A stretch of 48,787 bases of DNA, taken from Clostridiaceae bacterium. Lineage in GTDB: Bacteria > Bacillota > Clostridia > Peptostreptococcales > Natronincolaceae. Location: NCBI GenBank assembly GCA_018432235.1, contig JAHDLO010000034.1, positions 1 to 48,787 of the forward strand. Direction: 5' to 3'. The notes under the pieces are model-generated. The model made no database searches. It was given only the letters and a program-made list of their open reading frames with translations, and was not told the origin of the DNA. The translations under genes were made by a program, and so were the position numbers. This document shows positions 32,271 through 41,206 of the stretch, in pieces (the first letter of the stretch is position 1; every line of letters begins with the position of its first letter).

Positions 32271-34946
32271 TTAACAATTGAAAAACTTCATGACATAGCA
32301 AATTTCGTTTTCACAAATACGAATATCATATTTATTCTCTAATTCTATGAATGCATTTTTCACTACGTTGTAGAGCTGTTTGTTTTCCTTAATAAACTCA
32401 GCTTTTCCTTCAAACGCCTCAATGCTGCCTCCCGCTAACACCCTATCGATCATACCAGCTAAATGAAAGGTGATACCAATTAAGGCATTAGTCCCCATTC
32501 TTATATTCATTCTTCGCTGAATTGTATCATTAAAAGCCTTTAAATCCTTTAATATGTTTTTGCCATCTACATTTACCAATTGAGTTTCTAAGGTTTTTCC
32601 CATATTTAAATAGGTGTTTTCCAGGTCAATTAAATACTGAATGTGTTTGACTGCCTGAAGATTAATGACCTCATGCAAGCTTATTTGAGGGATCTGGGTA
32701 TTGATATTAAAGGAGCTGACTAAACAAATAATGTTATATTCCCTGGCAATATCTCTTAACCGTTTCTGAATACTAACCTTGCCCACTAGGTTTACTGGGA
32801 TAATATGAAGTAGATTACTGTCAAATTCCAGCTCCTTGTGAAGGATATTTTTGATTGTGATGGCACTTCCCTCACCAGTGGTACAAATGGTTACAATAGC
32901 AAGCTTTTCTTTGATTTCCTCTTCCTCTTCATTGTTCAATATTTCATTATTCATTAGACTATTCACGTTTAAGGTTTCCTTATATACATCATCCAGGGTA
33001 TAGCCCATTACTGCTTTTCTTGTGGCCTCTATGACATGCAATGTACTCACAAGTGGTAACGTTTTCGTTTTTATCCCTAATTCGCTTGCAATTTCCTGAC
33101 CGAAGGTGGTTAGGGAGCCCATATCCACTAAAAATAGAATATCGGATTTGATATTTGCAGCCTTAATTATTTTTTTCAGTCTATAGATTACCTGTTGTGG
33201 CTTTTCATCTAGGGGGGCATTAATTCCAATGGCGTGCTTTACCCCCAGCAGGTTATTTGCCGTTTCAACCATAGAAGAGGCTGTAGTCATGCCATGGGCT
33301 ACAACGATAATCTTAACATCCTTATTCTCTTCTTCAATATTTCTTTCGTTATAGACTAAAAACATTGCAATAAACCCAGCTTCATCTATTGGCATAGAAA
33401 CATCTAAAGCCCTATCTATTATTTTTATGCAATCTAGGGCTATATTAAACTCCTCCACGTGCTCGGTTCTGATTTTATTCAACTGAGGGTTGACGATTTT
33501 TTTATTTCGCTTAATTCGATCAATAGAGTTATTGATATGAACCGCCATACCGTAGAATATTTTTTTACTAAGGTTCCTTCTTAACCTTTCTTCACTATAC
33601 CTTACGATTTCCTGAACCACACTCACAATAATGGGTTCAATAAAGCTTTCTAGATTAGAAATATCAAACTTTCTGTTGACATTATGGATGTAGCTTTTAA
33701 AATATTCGTCAATATCCCGTTCCATTTCCTGCTCTAGCTCCTTGTCACTTACTCCCTTGCCCTTCAGCTCGTGAAAGTGAGAATCGATCATTTCATATAT
33801 ACTCTCATCACTGCTATTTTCTTCAAAGAACAATGTATCTTTACTGCTATCAAAAATACAATATCGATTATTAATTCCAATAAGCTTATTCCAAATCTGA
33901 CGATGCTCTGTTCCACTAAATAACCCTTGCCTGATATACTCTGGAATATCTATGCTGCTGACTATTATCTCATCCTTCTTATGGGAAATATAATCGGCGT
34001 ATGCCTTTGCACAGATCAGTTGAACATCTGTTTTAAGCTGTCCCACATTGTTGGGACAATGGTAGCTCAGCAGTGCCCTCATGGTATTAACAGACACCTT
34101 GATTTCTCTGCCAAGCCGGAAGGATTCTTCCCGCATAAATTGGCTGATCAAATTAAATCGTTCCTCTATATTTCTTTCACTGAGATCAGGAATACGGATA
34201 ATCATAGGAATTCTTCTGATGAAGGTCTTTAATAAAGCTGAGTCTGGATTTTCTGTGGTGGCGGAGATAATCAGCACATCTGCCCTGGACTCCACTTCTG
34301 TTTCTCCTAATCTACGATAGGTCCCCTTGTCCATAAAGGTAAAAAACATTTCCTGTCCCTCAGGGGGAAGTCGGTGAACCTCATCAAGAAACAAAATCCC
34401 CCCATTCGCTTTATCAATCAAGCCAATTTTATCAGAATCTGCCCCGGTGTAAGCACCTTTTTTGGTTCCAAACAGCTGACCAATCAAGAGCTGAGGATTA
34501 TTGGCATAATCGGCACAATTGAAGGTGATAAAGGGAGCATCTGCTTTCATTCGACCCATTTCTACAGCATATTTATGAATCAAATTAGCGAACATTGATT
34601 TCCCTACACCCGTCTCCCCTAGGATTAAAATATTCATCCCTTTAGGTGGATAAAGGATTGCGGCCTTTGATTTTTCTACCGATGAAAAAAGACTTTGATT
34701 TTTCTCTGCAAATTTGTCAAGGGAAGTTCCTTCTTGCTTTTTTTCAGCCTCCTTGACAGGACGAAAAAGAACAGGCTTTCCTTTGTTTTTAATTACCTTT
34801 TCTTCATCACATAATTTATTTAAATCACCGCTTACATTTGCTCTGTCCAGATCAAGAGCCTTGGCAATTTCTATGGCACTTAATCCTTCACCATCCTCTA
34901 GATAAAGTTCCTTTAGTTTTTCATAAATTGCATCTATTCGCCTCAT
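32271..34946 (-). CDS. LevR-like sigma-54 activator with PRD domains (copy 2)
   Basis: About 891 residues, same architecture as the first copy: winged helix; AAA+ with GETGVGKSMFANLIH, GAYTGA and LFLDEVHRLP; PRD1 (MAVHINNSIDRI); EIIA-Man-like domain (VVAHGMTTASS, then LVDMGSLTTFG); CTTGEGSAITI; and PRD2 (TFHLAGMIDRV). I use the ATG at 34946, preceded by TGGGGGT; the longer frame starts inside the intergenic region. It follows HPr on the same strand and may be co-transcribed from the sigma-54 promoter at 35370, which would give positive feedback. It probably controls set 2, the phosphatase and HPr. Confidence 0.92.
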   Translation of the reverse strand: MRRIDAIYEKLKELYLEDGEGLSAIEIAKALDLDRANVSGDLNKLCDEEKVIKNKGKPVLFRPVKEAEKKQEGTSLDKFAEKNQSLFSSVEKSKAAILYPPKGMNILILGETGVGKSMFANLIHKYAVEMGRMKADAPFITFNCADYANNPQLLIGQLFGTKKGAYTGADSDKIGLIDKANGGILFLDEVHRLPPEGQEMFFTFMDKGTYRRLGETEVESRADVLIISATTENPDSALLKTFIRRIPMIIRIPDLSERNIEERFNLISQFMREESFRLGREIKVSVNTMRALLSYHCPNNVGQLKTDVQLICAKAYADYISHKKDEIIVSSIDIPEYIRQGLFSGTEHRQIWNKLIGINNRYCIFDSSKDTLFFEENSSDESIYEMIDSHFHELKGKGVSDKELEQEMERDIDEYFKSYIHNVNRKFDISNLESFIEPIIVSVVQEIVRYSEERLRRNLSKKIFYGMAVHINNSIDRIKRNKKIVNPQLNKIRTEHVEEFNIALDCIKIIDRALDVSMPIDEAGFIAMFLVYNERNIEEENKDVKIIVVAHGMTTASSMVETANNLLGVKHAIGINAPLDEKPQQVIYRLKKIIKAANIKSDILFLVDMGSLTTFGQEIASELGIKTKTLPLVSTLHVIEATRKAVMGYTLDDVYKETLNVNSLMNNEILNNEEEEEIKEKLAIVTICTTGEGSAITIKNILHKELEFDSNLLHIIPVNLVGKVSIQKRLRDIAREYNIICLVSSFNINTQIPQISLHEVINLQAVKHIQYLIDLENTYLNMGKTLETQLVNVDGKNILKDLKAFNDTIQRRMNIRMGTNALIGITFHLAGMIDRVLAGGSIEAFEGKAEFIKENKQLYNVVKNAFIELENKYDIRICENEICYVMKFFNC

Positions 34947-35063
34947 ACGGTTACCCCCAATGTGGTTGGCAAAACATGGCGCCTTGAATGGCTGGTCCAT
35001 TATGTTAGTACAATACTTCATCGGTATTGCGAAGTGTGTTGCTCAAATCTAATGTGTGTCGTA

Positions 35064-35327
35064 TTATTCTCCAAAGTTATTATTAAATAGATCCTTAATA
35101 GCTGCTAATGCCTCTCCTTCGTCAGATCCATCAATACAGAGGGTGACTTGCTGCCCTTGCTTTGCACCTAATCCCATAATCCCTACAATACTCTTTGCAT
35201 TTACCTCTGCCACATCCTTGATGATTTTCACATCAGATTCGAATTTTGAAGATGTTTGTACTAATAAGGCTGCCGGTCTGGCATGTAATCCTGATTTATT
35301 TGTCACTGTTAAATTTTCTTGTATCAT
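35064..35327 (-). CDS. ptsH: HPr phosphocarrier protein
   Basis: 87 residues from the ATG at 35327, which has AGGAGG five to seven bases upstream. The active His15 is in SGLHARPAA, and Ser46 is in NAKSIVGIMGLG, so both Enzyme I transfer and HPr-kinase regulation are possible. It carries phosphate from Enzyme I to the IIA proteins and to PRD histidines. Unusually for HPr, it sits between a sigma-54 promoter and a LevR-type activator gene rather than beside ptsI, although ptsI is in the same island 15 kb away. Confidence 0.94.
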   Translation of the reverse strand: MIQENLTVTNKSGLHARPAALLVQTSSKFESDVKIIKDVAEVNAKSIVGIMGLGAKQGQQVTLCIDGSDEGEALAAIKDLFNNNFGE

Positions 35328-35369
35328 TTTTATTCCTCCTAGCAATCTTGTGTTTTACCATATTAAATA

Positions 35370-35386
35370 TGCAATATATGTGCCAA
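35370..35386 (-). promoter_or_regulatory. Sigma-54 promoter of HPr
   Basis: TTGGCACATATATTGCA on the minus strand, perfect consensus, preceded by GTGTTT. It lies about 43 bp upstream of the HPr start codon. Confidence 0.88.
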
Positions 35387-35845
35387 AACACTCCTAGTCA
35401 CTATTGAGTTGAGCTTTGTTCTATCTTTAAAATACAATTTTTATCCCGTTTGATAGTACAATAACCGTTTATATGTATAATTGATTATTAAACATTTTGT
35501 TATTAACATTTTTATATTAAGAAACCTATTATTGAGCCATAGTATTTAAATAATATTATCCACGCCAAATAGCCCCATTCTAAATATATATCGAATAAAC
35601 AATGGGGATAATTTTATATAACAGTTCCGTATTTGCGACGGCGTTGAAGTGGACCCTCTGACCCTTAAAGTGGTGCTCACACCCGGTGAAACAACATGTG
35701 CTGAACTACTTCGTTTTGATTAATGACGGTACCCCAGAGCCCTTGTGATAATGCATTGTTATGTGATGCAGCCACTTACCACGCTATTAGTTTTAAAATA
35801 TAACTTCAAAATATACTTGAGCTTGAAGGCACAATAAATAAAATG
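35387..35845. other. Gene-free border between PTS island and cassette region
   Basis: About 460 bp. The first 230 bp are plain AT-rich sequence that may hold activator sites for the HPr promoter. The second part is a complete palindromic repeat (35616-35764). Confidence 0.6.
35616..35764 (-). repeat. attC-like palindromic repeat, complete copy 4
   Basis: Ends ATATAAC (35616-35622) and GTTATGT (35758-35764) are complementary with one G-T pair. Inside are the boxes GTATTTGCGACG and GATAATGC, separated from the ends by 6 and 3 bases, and the core TTGAAGTGGACCC. It lies 3' of the minus-strand gene at 35846. Confidence 0.75.
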
Positions 35846-36892
35846 TTATTTCTTTTGCAAGCAGGCCAACTCTTGATCAAACCATGTTTTAATGTCATCT
35901 CCTATATCTAAAACAGAATCATCCAACGCTATGGGAAGTCCACGGCAACCGCCATCACAATGACCAATTTCTCTTTTTCTTCCGCAGCCATATCCCTTTG
36001 CAATCAGTTCCTGCAAAATTGGAGGAAACCTTTTGATTGTGTCAGTGTATTCGTTCGTCTTTGTCGATTTCACATTGATATGATAGCCGTTGTTGAGGGA
36101 AGCGTTAATTCCCCATAAATCTTTCCGTTTATAACAATATTTCATATAGATATGAAACCCTTTTACTTCCACAACACAGGTAAGCCCTCTATCCATATAG
36201 CGCTGATGCAGCTGCAGAATGAAATCCTGTACATCCGCGGATAAAGGCTTTATCGTATCCTGCACGATGGAAAGCGCATCAGCTTCATCCTTTTTCAATA
36301 CCCTGTAATCACAGCGCAAAAAAACATCCTGGTTGACGAGGGTGCCATAGTCTATTTCGGCGATTGCCATGACCTTCAGGCCTGTCAGCATAATGGGGTT
36401 ATCTGGATATGTAATCTTTAGGATTTTAATACCTGACAAGTTTTGCTTTTTTTCATTTATATCTATGCCGTCAAAGCAAATACCGCAATCCGCCAGAAAC
36501 CGAAGGCATTCAAGGTTTTTGGCAACAGATAGCTTTCCATTGAATACGGTATTTCCACAAACGAGAGATTGCTCATTTTCAACTAGCATACCATGATAAC
36601 CTATGTTCATAAGTATGGTGCTTACATTGTGCAGGAACGGATAATACACCGAAAGCGTGGTGCGGTTTTCATACTCATGGGCAACTTTTTTGCTATTATC
36701 ATAAAAATCGCCCTTGGTGTATAATACATCGTAAAGCCGAACCAAAAAGGCTCTGAAGGCCAGAACGCCCTCACGTATGCTCTCTTCAACTGAAACATTA
36801 AAATATATAGGATTGATCTCATATGCTTCGTGGGTTTCGGGCACCATAATTTCCTGCAAATAGCTTGCCACATCCTGAAGCGTTTTTCTCAT
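35846..36892 (-). CDS. Unknown protein with a Cys/Gly-rich C-terminus
   Basis: 348 residues, soluble, no signal peptide. I do not recognise a family. The middle (about 90-280) looks like alternating strands and helices. The C-terminus carries GYGCGRKREIGHCDGGCRGLP, where four cysteines and a histidine within 20 residues could bind a metal. Two further cysteines occur in LADCGICFDG. Start ATG with AAGGGGTG six bases upstream. First minus-strand gene at this edge of the cassette-like region, with a complete palindromic repeat at its 3' end. Confidence 0.7.
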   Translation of the reverse strand: MRKTLQDVASYLQEIMVPETHEAYEINPIYFNVSVEESIREGVLAFRAFLVRLYDVLYTKGDFYDNSKKVAHEYENRTTLSVYYPFLHNVSTILMNIGYHGMLVENEQSLVCGNTVFNGKLSVAKNLECLRFLADCGICFDGIDINEKKQNLSGIKILKITYPDNPIMLTGLKVMAIAEIDYGTLVNQDVFLRCDYRVLKKDEADALSIVQDTIKPLSADVQDFILQLHQRYMDRGLTCVVEVKGFHIYMKYCYKRKDLWGINASLNNGYHINVKSTKTNEYTDTIKRFPPILQELIAKGYGCGRKREIGHCDGGCRGLPIALDDSVLDIGDDIKTWFDQELACLQKK

Positions 36893-37077
36893 ATGTTTTC
36901 ACCCCTTGTAATGTACTTTGCCTTATATCTCTAAAACTAATATGCAGATTCCTGTTTATCTGATTGTATAGGAATAATTCATGTATCACGTAGTCTCATC
37001 TGAATTATCTAATTCGTTCTTAATTTGGGATTTTCTATTTCTTTTATGATAATAATCTATATTGCCTTTAGGGATTG

Positions 37078-37174
37078 CCGATAATGTGTCAGTATTCCCG
37101 ACGTCTTCGAACTGGACCCAATATGAATGCCCCTTGGCGGTCTTGCACTATTGTAGAAATGGCATGTTATACGA
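37078..37174 (-). repeat. attC-like palindromic repeat, short copy 5
   Basis: Starts GATAATGTGTCAGTATTCCC, carries CGACGTCTTCGAACTGGACCC as the core, and ends ATGTTATACG (GTTATAC at 37166-37172). At about 97 bp it is the shortest copy with both ends. It lies 3' of the racemase-like gene. Confidence 0.65.
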
Positions 37175-37205
37175 CCATGGACCTCCTGTTTCTCTATCAA
37201 TGCTG

Positions 37206-37889
37206 CTATTTTAGATATTCTTTTACTACCGCTTCAGCTAGAGCATTAGACGAATCTATAAACCTAACCTTATCTCTAAATCTATTGTTTAGAATACTTA
37301 AGTCAGTACATGCTATAATAATATCGTCAATATCTGTTTGAATCGCATCTTTAACTAGTTCATCCCAATAACAAGTTATTTTAGATATATCCTTTTTTTC
37401 TTTTATCATTCCAATTATTTCATTTATGTTTTCTTGCCAACTATCTTTAAATATAAACACATTATCTGAATCCAATATTCCTTCTTGATATAGATTTGAA
37501 TTAAAGGTCGACTCAGTTGCAAATATAGTTATCTTTCTATTTGAATTTATCTTTTTTATAGTTTCATTAACAATATTTAATAATGGAATATTTATTTCTT
37601 TCTTTAAATCATCAAAATATATGTGTGCGGAATTACACGGCATAGCAATACAATCCACACCTGTTAATTGAAGATGTTGAAGTCCTTGAACTATTGTTTT
37701 TTTCATTTCCTCATGGTCAATTGGGCGGTCTAAATAAAAAGGTGTAGGCAGAGAATAAATCATAATTGCAGGGTAATCTATATCATATTTTGCACCATAT
37801 TGAATTTGACATTGATCAAGTACTAATTCAAGAAAAGGTGATGTTGACCTTGGTCCCATGCCAGCTAGTATTCCTATTGACTTTTTCAT
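37206..37889 (-). CDS. Aspartate/glutamate racemase family protein
   Basis: 227 residues. The opening GILAGMGPRSTSPFLELVLDQC is the family signature. Both catalytic cysteines of the two-base mechanism are present: AMPCNSAH (about residue 84) and IIACTDLS (about 194). It should racemise Asp or a related amino acid in the cytoplasm without cofactor. Start ATG with AAAGGAG six to seven bases upstream. It is a single-gene unit bounded by palindromic repeats on both sides. Confidence 0.9.
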   Translation of the reverse strand: MKKSIGILAGMGPRSTSPFLELVLDQCQIQYGAKYDIDYPAIMIYSLPTPFYLDRPIDHEEMKKTIVQGLQHLQLTGVDCIAMPCNSAHIYFDDLKKEINIPLLNIVNETIKKINSNRKITIFATESTFNSNLYQEGILDSDNVFIFKDSWQENINEIIGMIKEKKDISKITCYWDELVKDAIQTDIDDIIIACTDLSILNNRFRDKVRFIDSSNALAEAVVKEYLK

Positions 37890-37918
37890 TTGTTGACTCC
37901 TTTCTACTTTTGTCCATG

Positions 37919-37990
37919 TCGTATAACGTCTCCGTTTTTACGACGTTCCTGAACCCCGCAAAGGTTGACCTTCTTAGCGGAGCTGCGCAC
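37919..37990 (-). repeat. attC-like palindromic repeat, proximal half, copy 6
   Basis: CGTATAACGTCTCCGTTTTT followed by CGACGTTCCTGAACCCCGC and GCGGAGCTGCGC. The distal half is replaced by the remnant of an FMN-binding gene. Confidence 0.7.
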
Positions 37991-37992
37991 CT

Positions 37993-38150
37993 TTATTCAA
38001 AGCATTCTCCGTTGCTTTTTAATAGTGCTTTACTAGTTGTTGCTCCTGTCACTACATCAACATTTAACGATTGAGCACTCAGTACATTTTCGAGAACGCC
38101 TTCTGGTTTTTTGGCGTAGTCGCTTGTTCCATTACTAAGAACTATAATGC
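37993..38150 (-). pseudogene. Remnant of an FMN-binding domain
   Basis: On the minus strand the frame reads about 50 residues including LNVDVVTGATTSKALLK. TGAT is the covalent-FMN attachment motif seen also in the large surface reductase of this window. After KALLK a single-base shift restores ATENALNKG, the expected end of the domain, so the fragment is frameshifted as well as cut at its N-terminus. It directly abuts the half repeat at 37919-37990. A further coding-like fragment (VDEIGLIGPIEEEQATKEW, about 38150-38217, minus) of unknown family adjoins it. Confidence 0.65.
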
Positions 38151-38422
38151 TAGTTTAACCATTCTTTTGTAGCCTGTTCTTCTTCAATAGGCCCAATTAA
38201 TCCTATCTCATCTACATACCCTATGTCACTTTAACATGAGACTTAAAACTTGGAACTTGATAAACTGATTAGGATATAAGCCTCAGACTTCTTCCCATTT
38301 CTAATTATCCCTCCAATCAATGTAATGAGCTACTCTATATCATAATTATATCACATTGTTTTTTGAGTCTTACAAAAACAATAACAATCTACCCTAACAT
38401 ATACACTGGAATTAATAATTTC

Positions 38423-38462
38423 AGCTAACATCTCCGTGTTTACGACGACCCTGAACTGGTCT
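38423..38462 (-). repeat. attC-like palindromic repeat, proximal half, copy 7
   Basis: CTAACATCTCCGTGTTTACG followed by CGACCCTGAACTGGTC. The match stops where an IS3 transposase remnant begins at about 38463. Confidence 0.65.
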
Positions 38463-38625
38463 GTGCAGAAAAATCCTTTAGTTGTCTAAAAAGTGAATGT
38501 AGAAATATATATTATTTCAGAACTGGAGTTGAAGCTAAACAGGCAATATTTGAAAATATAGAGGTCAATTAAACCGACAGAGACGACACGCAGCTCTAGG
38601 TTGGATAACACCTGCTGTTAGCTAA
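38463..38625 (+). pseudogene. C-terminal remnant of an IS3-family transposase
   Basis: Plus-strand frame gives CAEKSFSCLKSE, then FRTGVEAKQAIFENIEV. A frameshift leads to NRQRRHAALGWITP. This is the end of an IS3/IS150-type DDE transposase (consensus FFSSLKxE, FRTxEEAxxAIFEYIE, NRxRRHSALGYLTP). Only about 55 codons are left, with a stop and a shift, so it is inactive. No terminal inverted repeats found. Confidence 0.75.
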
Positions 38626-38680
38626 GCTCACGAAACAATGTCCAGAAAATGGAGAATGACTTGATTTACAAAAGTGGCTA

Positions 38681-39060
38681 TTAAACTTTTTGAAGATTAA
38701 GCTGGATTAATTCTGCCATTTTAGCCTCAACTGGTGTATTGCCTATCAGCATCTTAAACTCGAGATTTTTGCCTTCAAGCAATGCCTTACTCTTCTCTAC
38801 GTCTAATGCATAATCTGCCACGTTAGGATTGTACCATTTGCTTGTCGGCGGAATATAACCCATTCCGCTGATCTCTGAATTGCCTCTGGCGATCTTATCT
38901 ACTAAAGCCTGTCTGTCAATGGCATGCGCCAAGGCCTGTCTTACTTTCTCGTCCTTAAGTGATTCCACCATTTCTAAATTCATCATCAAGATCACATTGA
39001 CTTTACCCTTAGGTAAAGGTATAAGATAAGGGTAGGCGTTATTGAATTCACCTAAAGGAG
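38681..39060 (-). pseudogene. Fragment of an oligopeptide ABC transporter substrate-binding protein
   Basis: A 104-120 residue internal piece of an SBP_bac_5 protein: LMMNLEMVESLKDEKVRQALAHAIDRQALVDKIARGN, then SGMGYIPPTSKWYNP and MAELIQLNLQKV, after which the frame stops. Family members are about 500-600 residues, so both ends are missing. The open frame continues upstream into the ribosome site of the divergent MerR gene, with no signal peptide. Confidence 0.8.
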
Positions 39061-39068
39061 GATAAACT

Positions 39069-39902
39069 ATGCTATCTATTGGAGAATTTTCAAAAATATG
39101 TAAGGTGTCTACGAAAACACTACGTTACTATGCTGAAATAGGGCTAATTCTACCTAATGAAATCAACCCTGAAAATGGTTATAGATATTATTCTATCCAA
39201 CAATTAGAAGCGATGTTATTGATTAATCGTCTAAAGTCGTACAATTTTTCTTTAGAGGAAATTAAGTCAATTCTCAAATTAACAGAGTTACAGGAGGAAA
39301 AGCTTTACTTAGAGCTTATAAGAAAGAAAAAAGAAATTGAGAAACAAGTGCAAGAATCCCAAAATACTTTAGAGCAATTAAATGATGATATATCAAATCT
39401 AAAACAAGGAAAATCAATTATGTCATATCTGGAATATATCGATGTTCAGCTTGTTGAAATACCAGTCATGTATCTTCTATCTATCCGAAAAATGGTCCAT
39501 GAACACGAATTTGCTGAAGCATATGGTAATTCCTTTAGTAAATTGTTAAAAAAAATTAAAGAGGATCACTTAACTATAGTCGCTCCACCATTGGTGCTTT
39601 TTCACAGTGAAGAGTTTAGTCCCTTTGGTTTAGATGCTGAATTTGCTATACCAGTGAAAGAGTATGTTACAGGTACACGGGATTTCAACCCGGGGTTATG
39701 CTTAAAAACAGTTTTATATGGTTCCTATTCTGGCTTATCTTCTGTATACACAAAGCAACGTGAATGGTCAGAAAAGGAAGGTTATGAGATTAACAATGCC
39801 CTCTATGAAGTATATGTTACTGACCCTTCTCAAGTTTCAAATGAAAGCGAGCTTATCACCGAAGTTTATTCTCCGGTTAAAAAGAAATCGTTAAATACAT
39901 AA
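39069..39902 (+). CDS. MerR-family regulator with GyrI-like effector domain
   Basis: 277 residues. N-terminal MerR helix-turn-helix (IGEFSKICKVSTKTLRYYAEIGLILP, NGYRYYSIQQL), coiled-coil dimer helix (about 75-115, rich in Lys/Glu/Gln) and a C-terminal effector-binding domain of the BmrR/GyrI type, expected to bind small hydrophobic ligands. Start ATG with AAAGGAGG. It precedes a serine hydrolase on the same strand, which it might control. One of the few plus-strand genes among the cassette-like genes. Confidence 0.88.
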   Translation: MLSIGEFSKICKVSTKTLRYYAEIGLILPNEINPENGYRYYSIQQLEAMLLINRLKSYNFSLEEIKSILKLTELQEEKLYLELIRKKKEIEKQVQESQNTLEQLNDDISNLKQGKSIMSYLEYIDVQLVEIPVMYLLSIRKMVHEHEFAEAYGNSFSKLLKKIKEDHLTIVAPPLVLFHSEEFSPFGLDAEFAIPVKEYVTGTRDFNPGLCLKTVLYGSYSGLSSVYTKQREWSEKEGYEINNALYEVYVTDPSQVSNESELITEVYSPVKKKSLNT

Positions 39903-39993
39903 AACAAATTCAAGCAAGAACACTCAATTTACAGCATGAACTAATGAAACATATTTTATGAAAAATATAATAAATAATTAAGGAGAATTTCAG

Positions 39994-40986
39994 ATGAATA
40001 AAGAAAAGGTGATAGAGCTGGAAAAGATAATAAACAATGAATATAGCAATATTGCAGGAATGGCTATACTAAGGGACGGTAAAATAGTATACGAGAATTA
40101 CTTTAATGAATGCAATGCTACTAGCCGAATCCATGTTTATTCAGTCACAAAAAGTATTATTTCTATATTGATTGGGATTGCAATAGACAAAGGGTACATC
40201 AAAGGTGTCAACCAGAAGGTATTGGATTTCTTCCCTGATTACACAATTAAAAGAAGAGAAAAAAATATTCAGAATGTTACACTTAAAAATTTGATGACAA
40301 TGACAGCACCGTATAAATATAAGTTTGCACCCTACGCTTACATAAAGTATTTCATGAGTGATAACTGGGTAAAATATACACTTGATTTATTAGGCGGCAA
40401 TGGACATATAGGGCAATTTAGATACACTCCACTCATAGGGCCGGATATTTTGTCGGGCATCCTGATCAATGCAACTGGGCAATCTTTGTTTGACTTTGCA
40501 ACAGAAAATTTGTTTTTACCATTGGGGATTACCGTTGAGCGTAATGTTGTTTTGCTTAGTGCAAAGGAACAACGTGCATTTAATAAATCTAAAAGCATTA
40601 GTGGCTGGGTTGCAGACTCTACTGGAATAAATTCAGGCGGGTGGGGTCTTACTCTTTCTCCTAGGGATATGGCAAAGATAGGTCAATTATGCTTAAATGG
40701 CGGAATGTGGGATGGCAAACAAATTGTATCGACTAAATGGATCATTGAGAGTACGAAGGAGCATAGCCGATGGGAAAAAATGAATCTTCCATATGGATAT
40801 CTATGGTGGATTATTGATGGTGAAGAGCATGCCTGTGCTGCTATGGGGGATGGTGGAAATGTAATTTATTTTAATACAAAGAAAAATATAGTAATTTCTA
40901 TTGCCTCTCTATTTATGCAAAATGCAAAGGATAGAATTAAGCTTATCAAAGAGCATATTGAACCCATATTTGAGCAATGTAAATAG
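39994..40986 (+). CDS. Serine hydrolase, beta-lactamase class C family
   Basis: 330 residues. The catalytic SxxK is SVTK in HVYSVTKSIISILIGIAID. A distal GDGGN segment (CAAMGDGGNVIYF) takes the place of the KTG-like motif. No signal peptide, so it is probably cytoplasmic, an esterase or peptidase rather than a true beta-lactamase. Start ATG with AAGGAG eight bases away, about 90 bp after the MerR gene and probably in one operon with it. A 3'-flanking short repeat follows at 41061. Confidence 0.87.
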   Translation: MNKEKVIELEKIINNEYSNIAGMAILRDGKIVYENYFNECNATSRIHVYSVTKSIISILIGIAIDKGYIKGVNQKVLDFFPDYTIKRREKNIQNVTLKNLMTMTAPYKYKFAPYAYIKYFMSDNWVKYTLDLLGGNGHIGQFRYTPLIGPDILSGILINATGQSLFDFATENLFLPLGITVERNVVLLSAKEQRAFNKSKSISGWVADSTGINSGGWGLTLSPRDMAKIGQLCLNGGMWDGKQIVSTKWIIESTKEHSRWEKMNLPYGYLWWIIDGEEHACAAMGDGGNVIYFNTKKNIVISIASLFMQNAKDRIKLIKEHIEPIFEQCK

Positions 40987-41060
40987 GTAATGCCTGTTAA
41001 ATGTTGAATTATAAGTATAGCCAGCTTCAATAGTATTGATCATAGCTCATGCAAAACTAT

Positions 41061-41092
41061 ACAAGTCATCGTATGCGCTTTGTTTGACACCT
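41061..41092 (+). repeat. Short 3'-flanking repeat
   Basis: GCGCTTTGTTTGACACC and the preceding ACAAGTCAT match the copy at 15103-15132. It follows the serine hydrolase gene by about 75 bp. Confidence 0.5.
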
Positions 41093-41100
41093 CTATTCAA

Positions 41101-41182
41101 AAGTGCTGAGGAGCCCTTGGTGGAGCTCCTTTCCCGGCTAAGTCGTTAGAAGTATTAACTGTACTCTATGCACTGTTATGCA
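41101..41182 (-). repeat. attC-like palindromic repeat, divergent copy 8
   Basis: Retains the variable-centre segment CTTGGTGGAGCTCC (here with a GGAGC/GCTCC arm pair) and TTCCCGG, and ends CACTGTTATGC (GTTATGC 41174-41180). The conserved proximal half is not recognisable. It lies 3' of the CPBP gene. Confidence 0.5.
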
Positions 41183-41206
41183 GAGCCCGGTTCTGATCTC
41201 CACTCT

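Noticed and set aside
35011..35029. CAATAC/GTATTG hairpin between HPr and the second activator gene as a terminator
   Set aside because: Only six base pairs and no T tract, so read-through from HPr is more likely.
38423..38623. AGCTAAC and GTTAGCT as the two ends of one complete palindromic site
   Set aside because: GTTAGCT lies inside the reading frame of the IS3 transposase remnant (codes for VS and stop). The pairing is accidental; only the left half belongs to the repeat.
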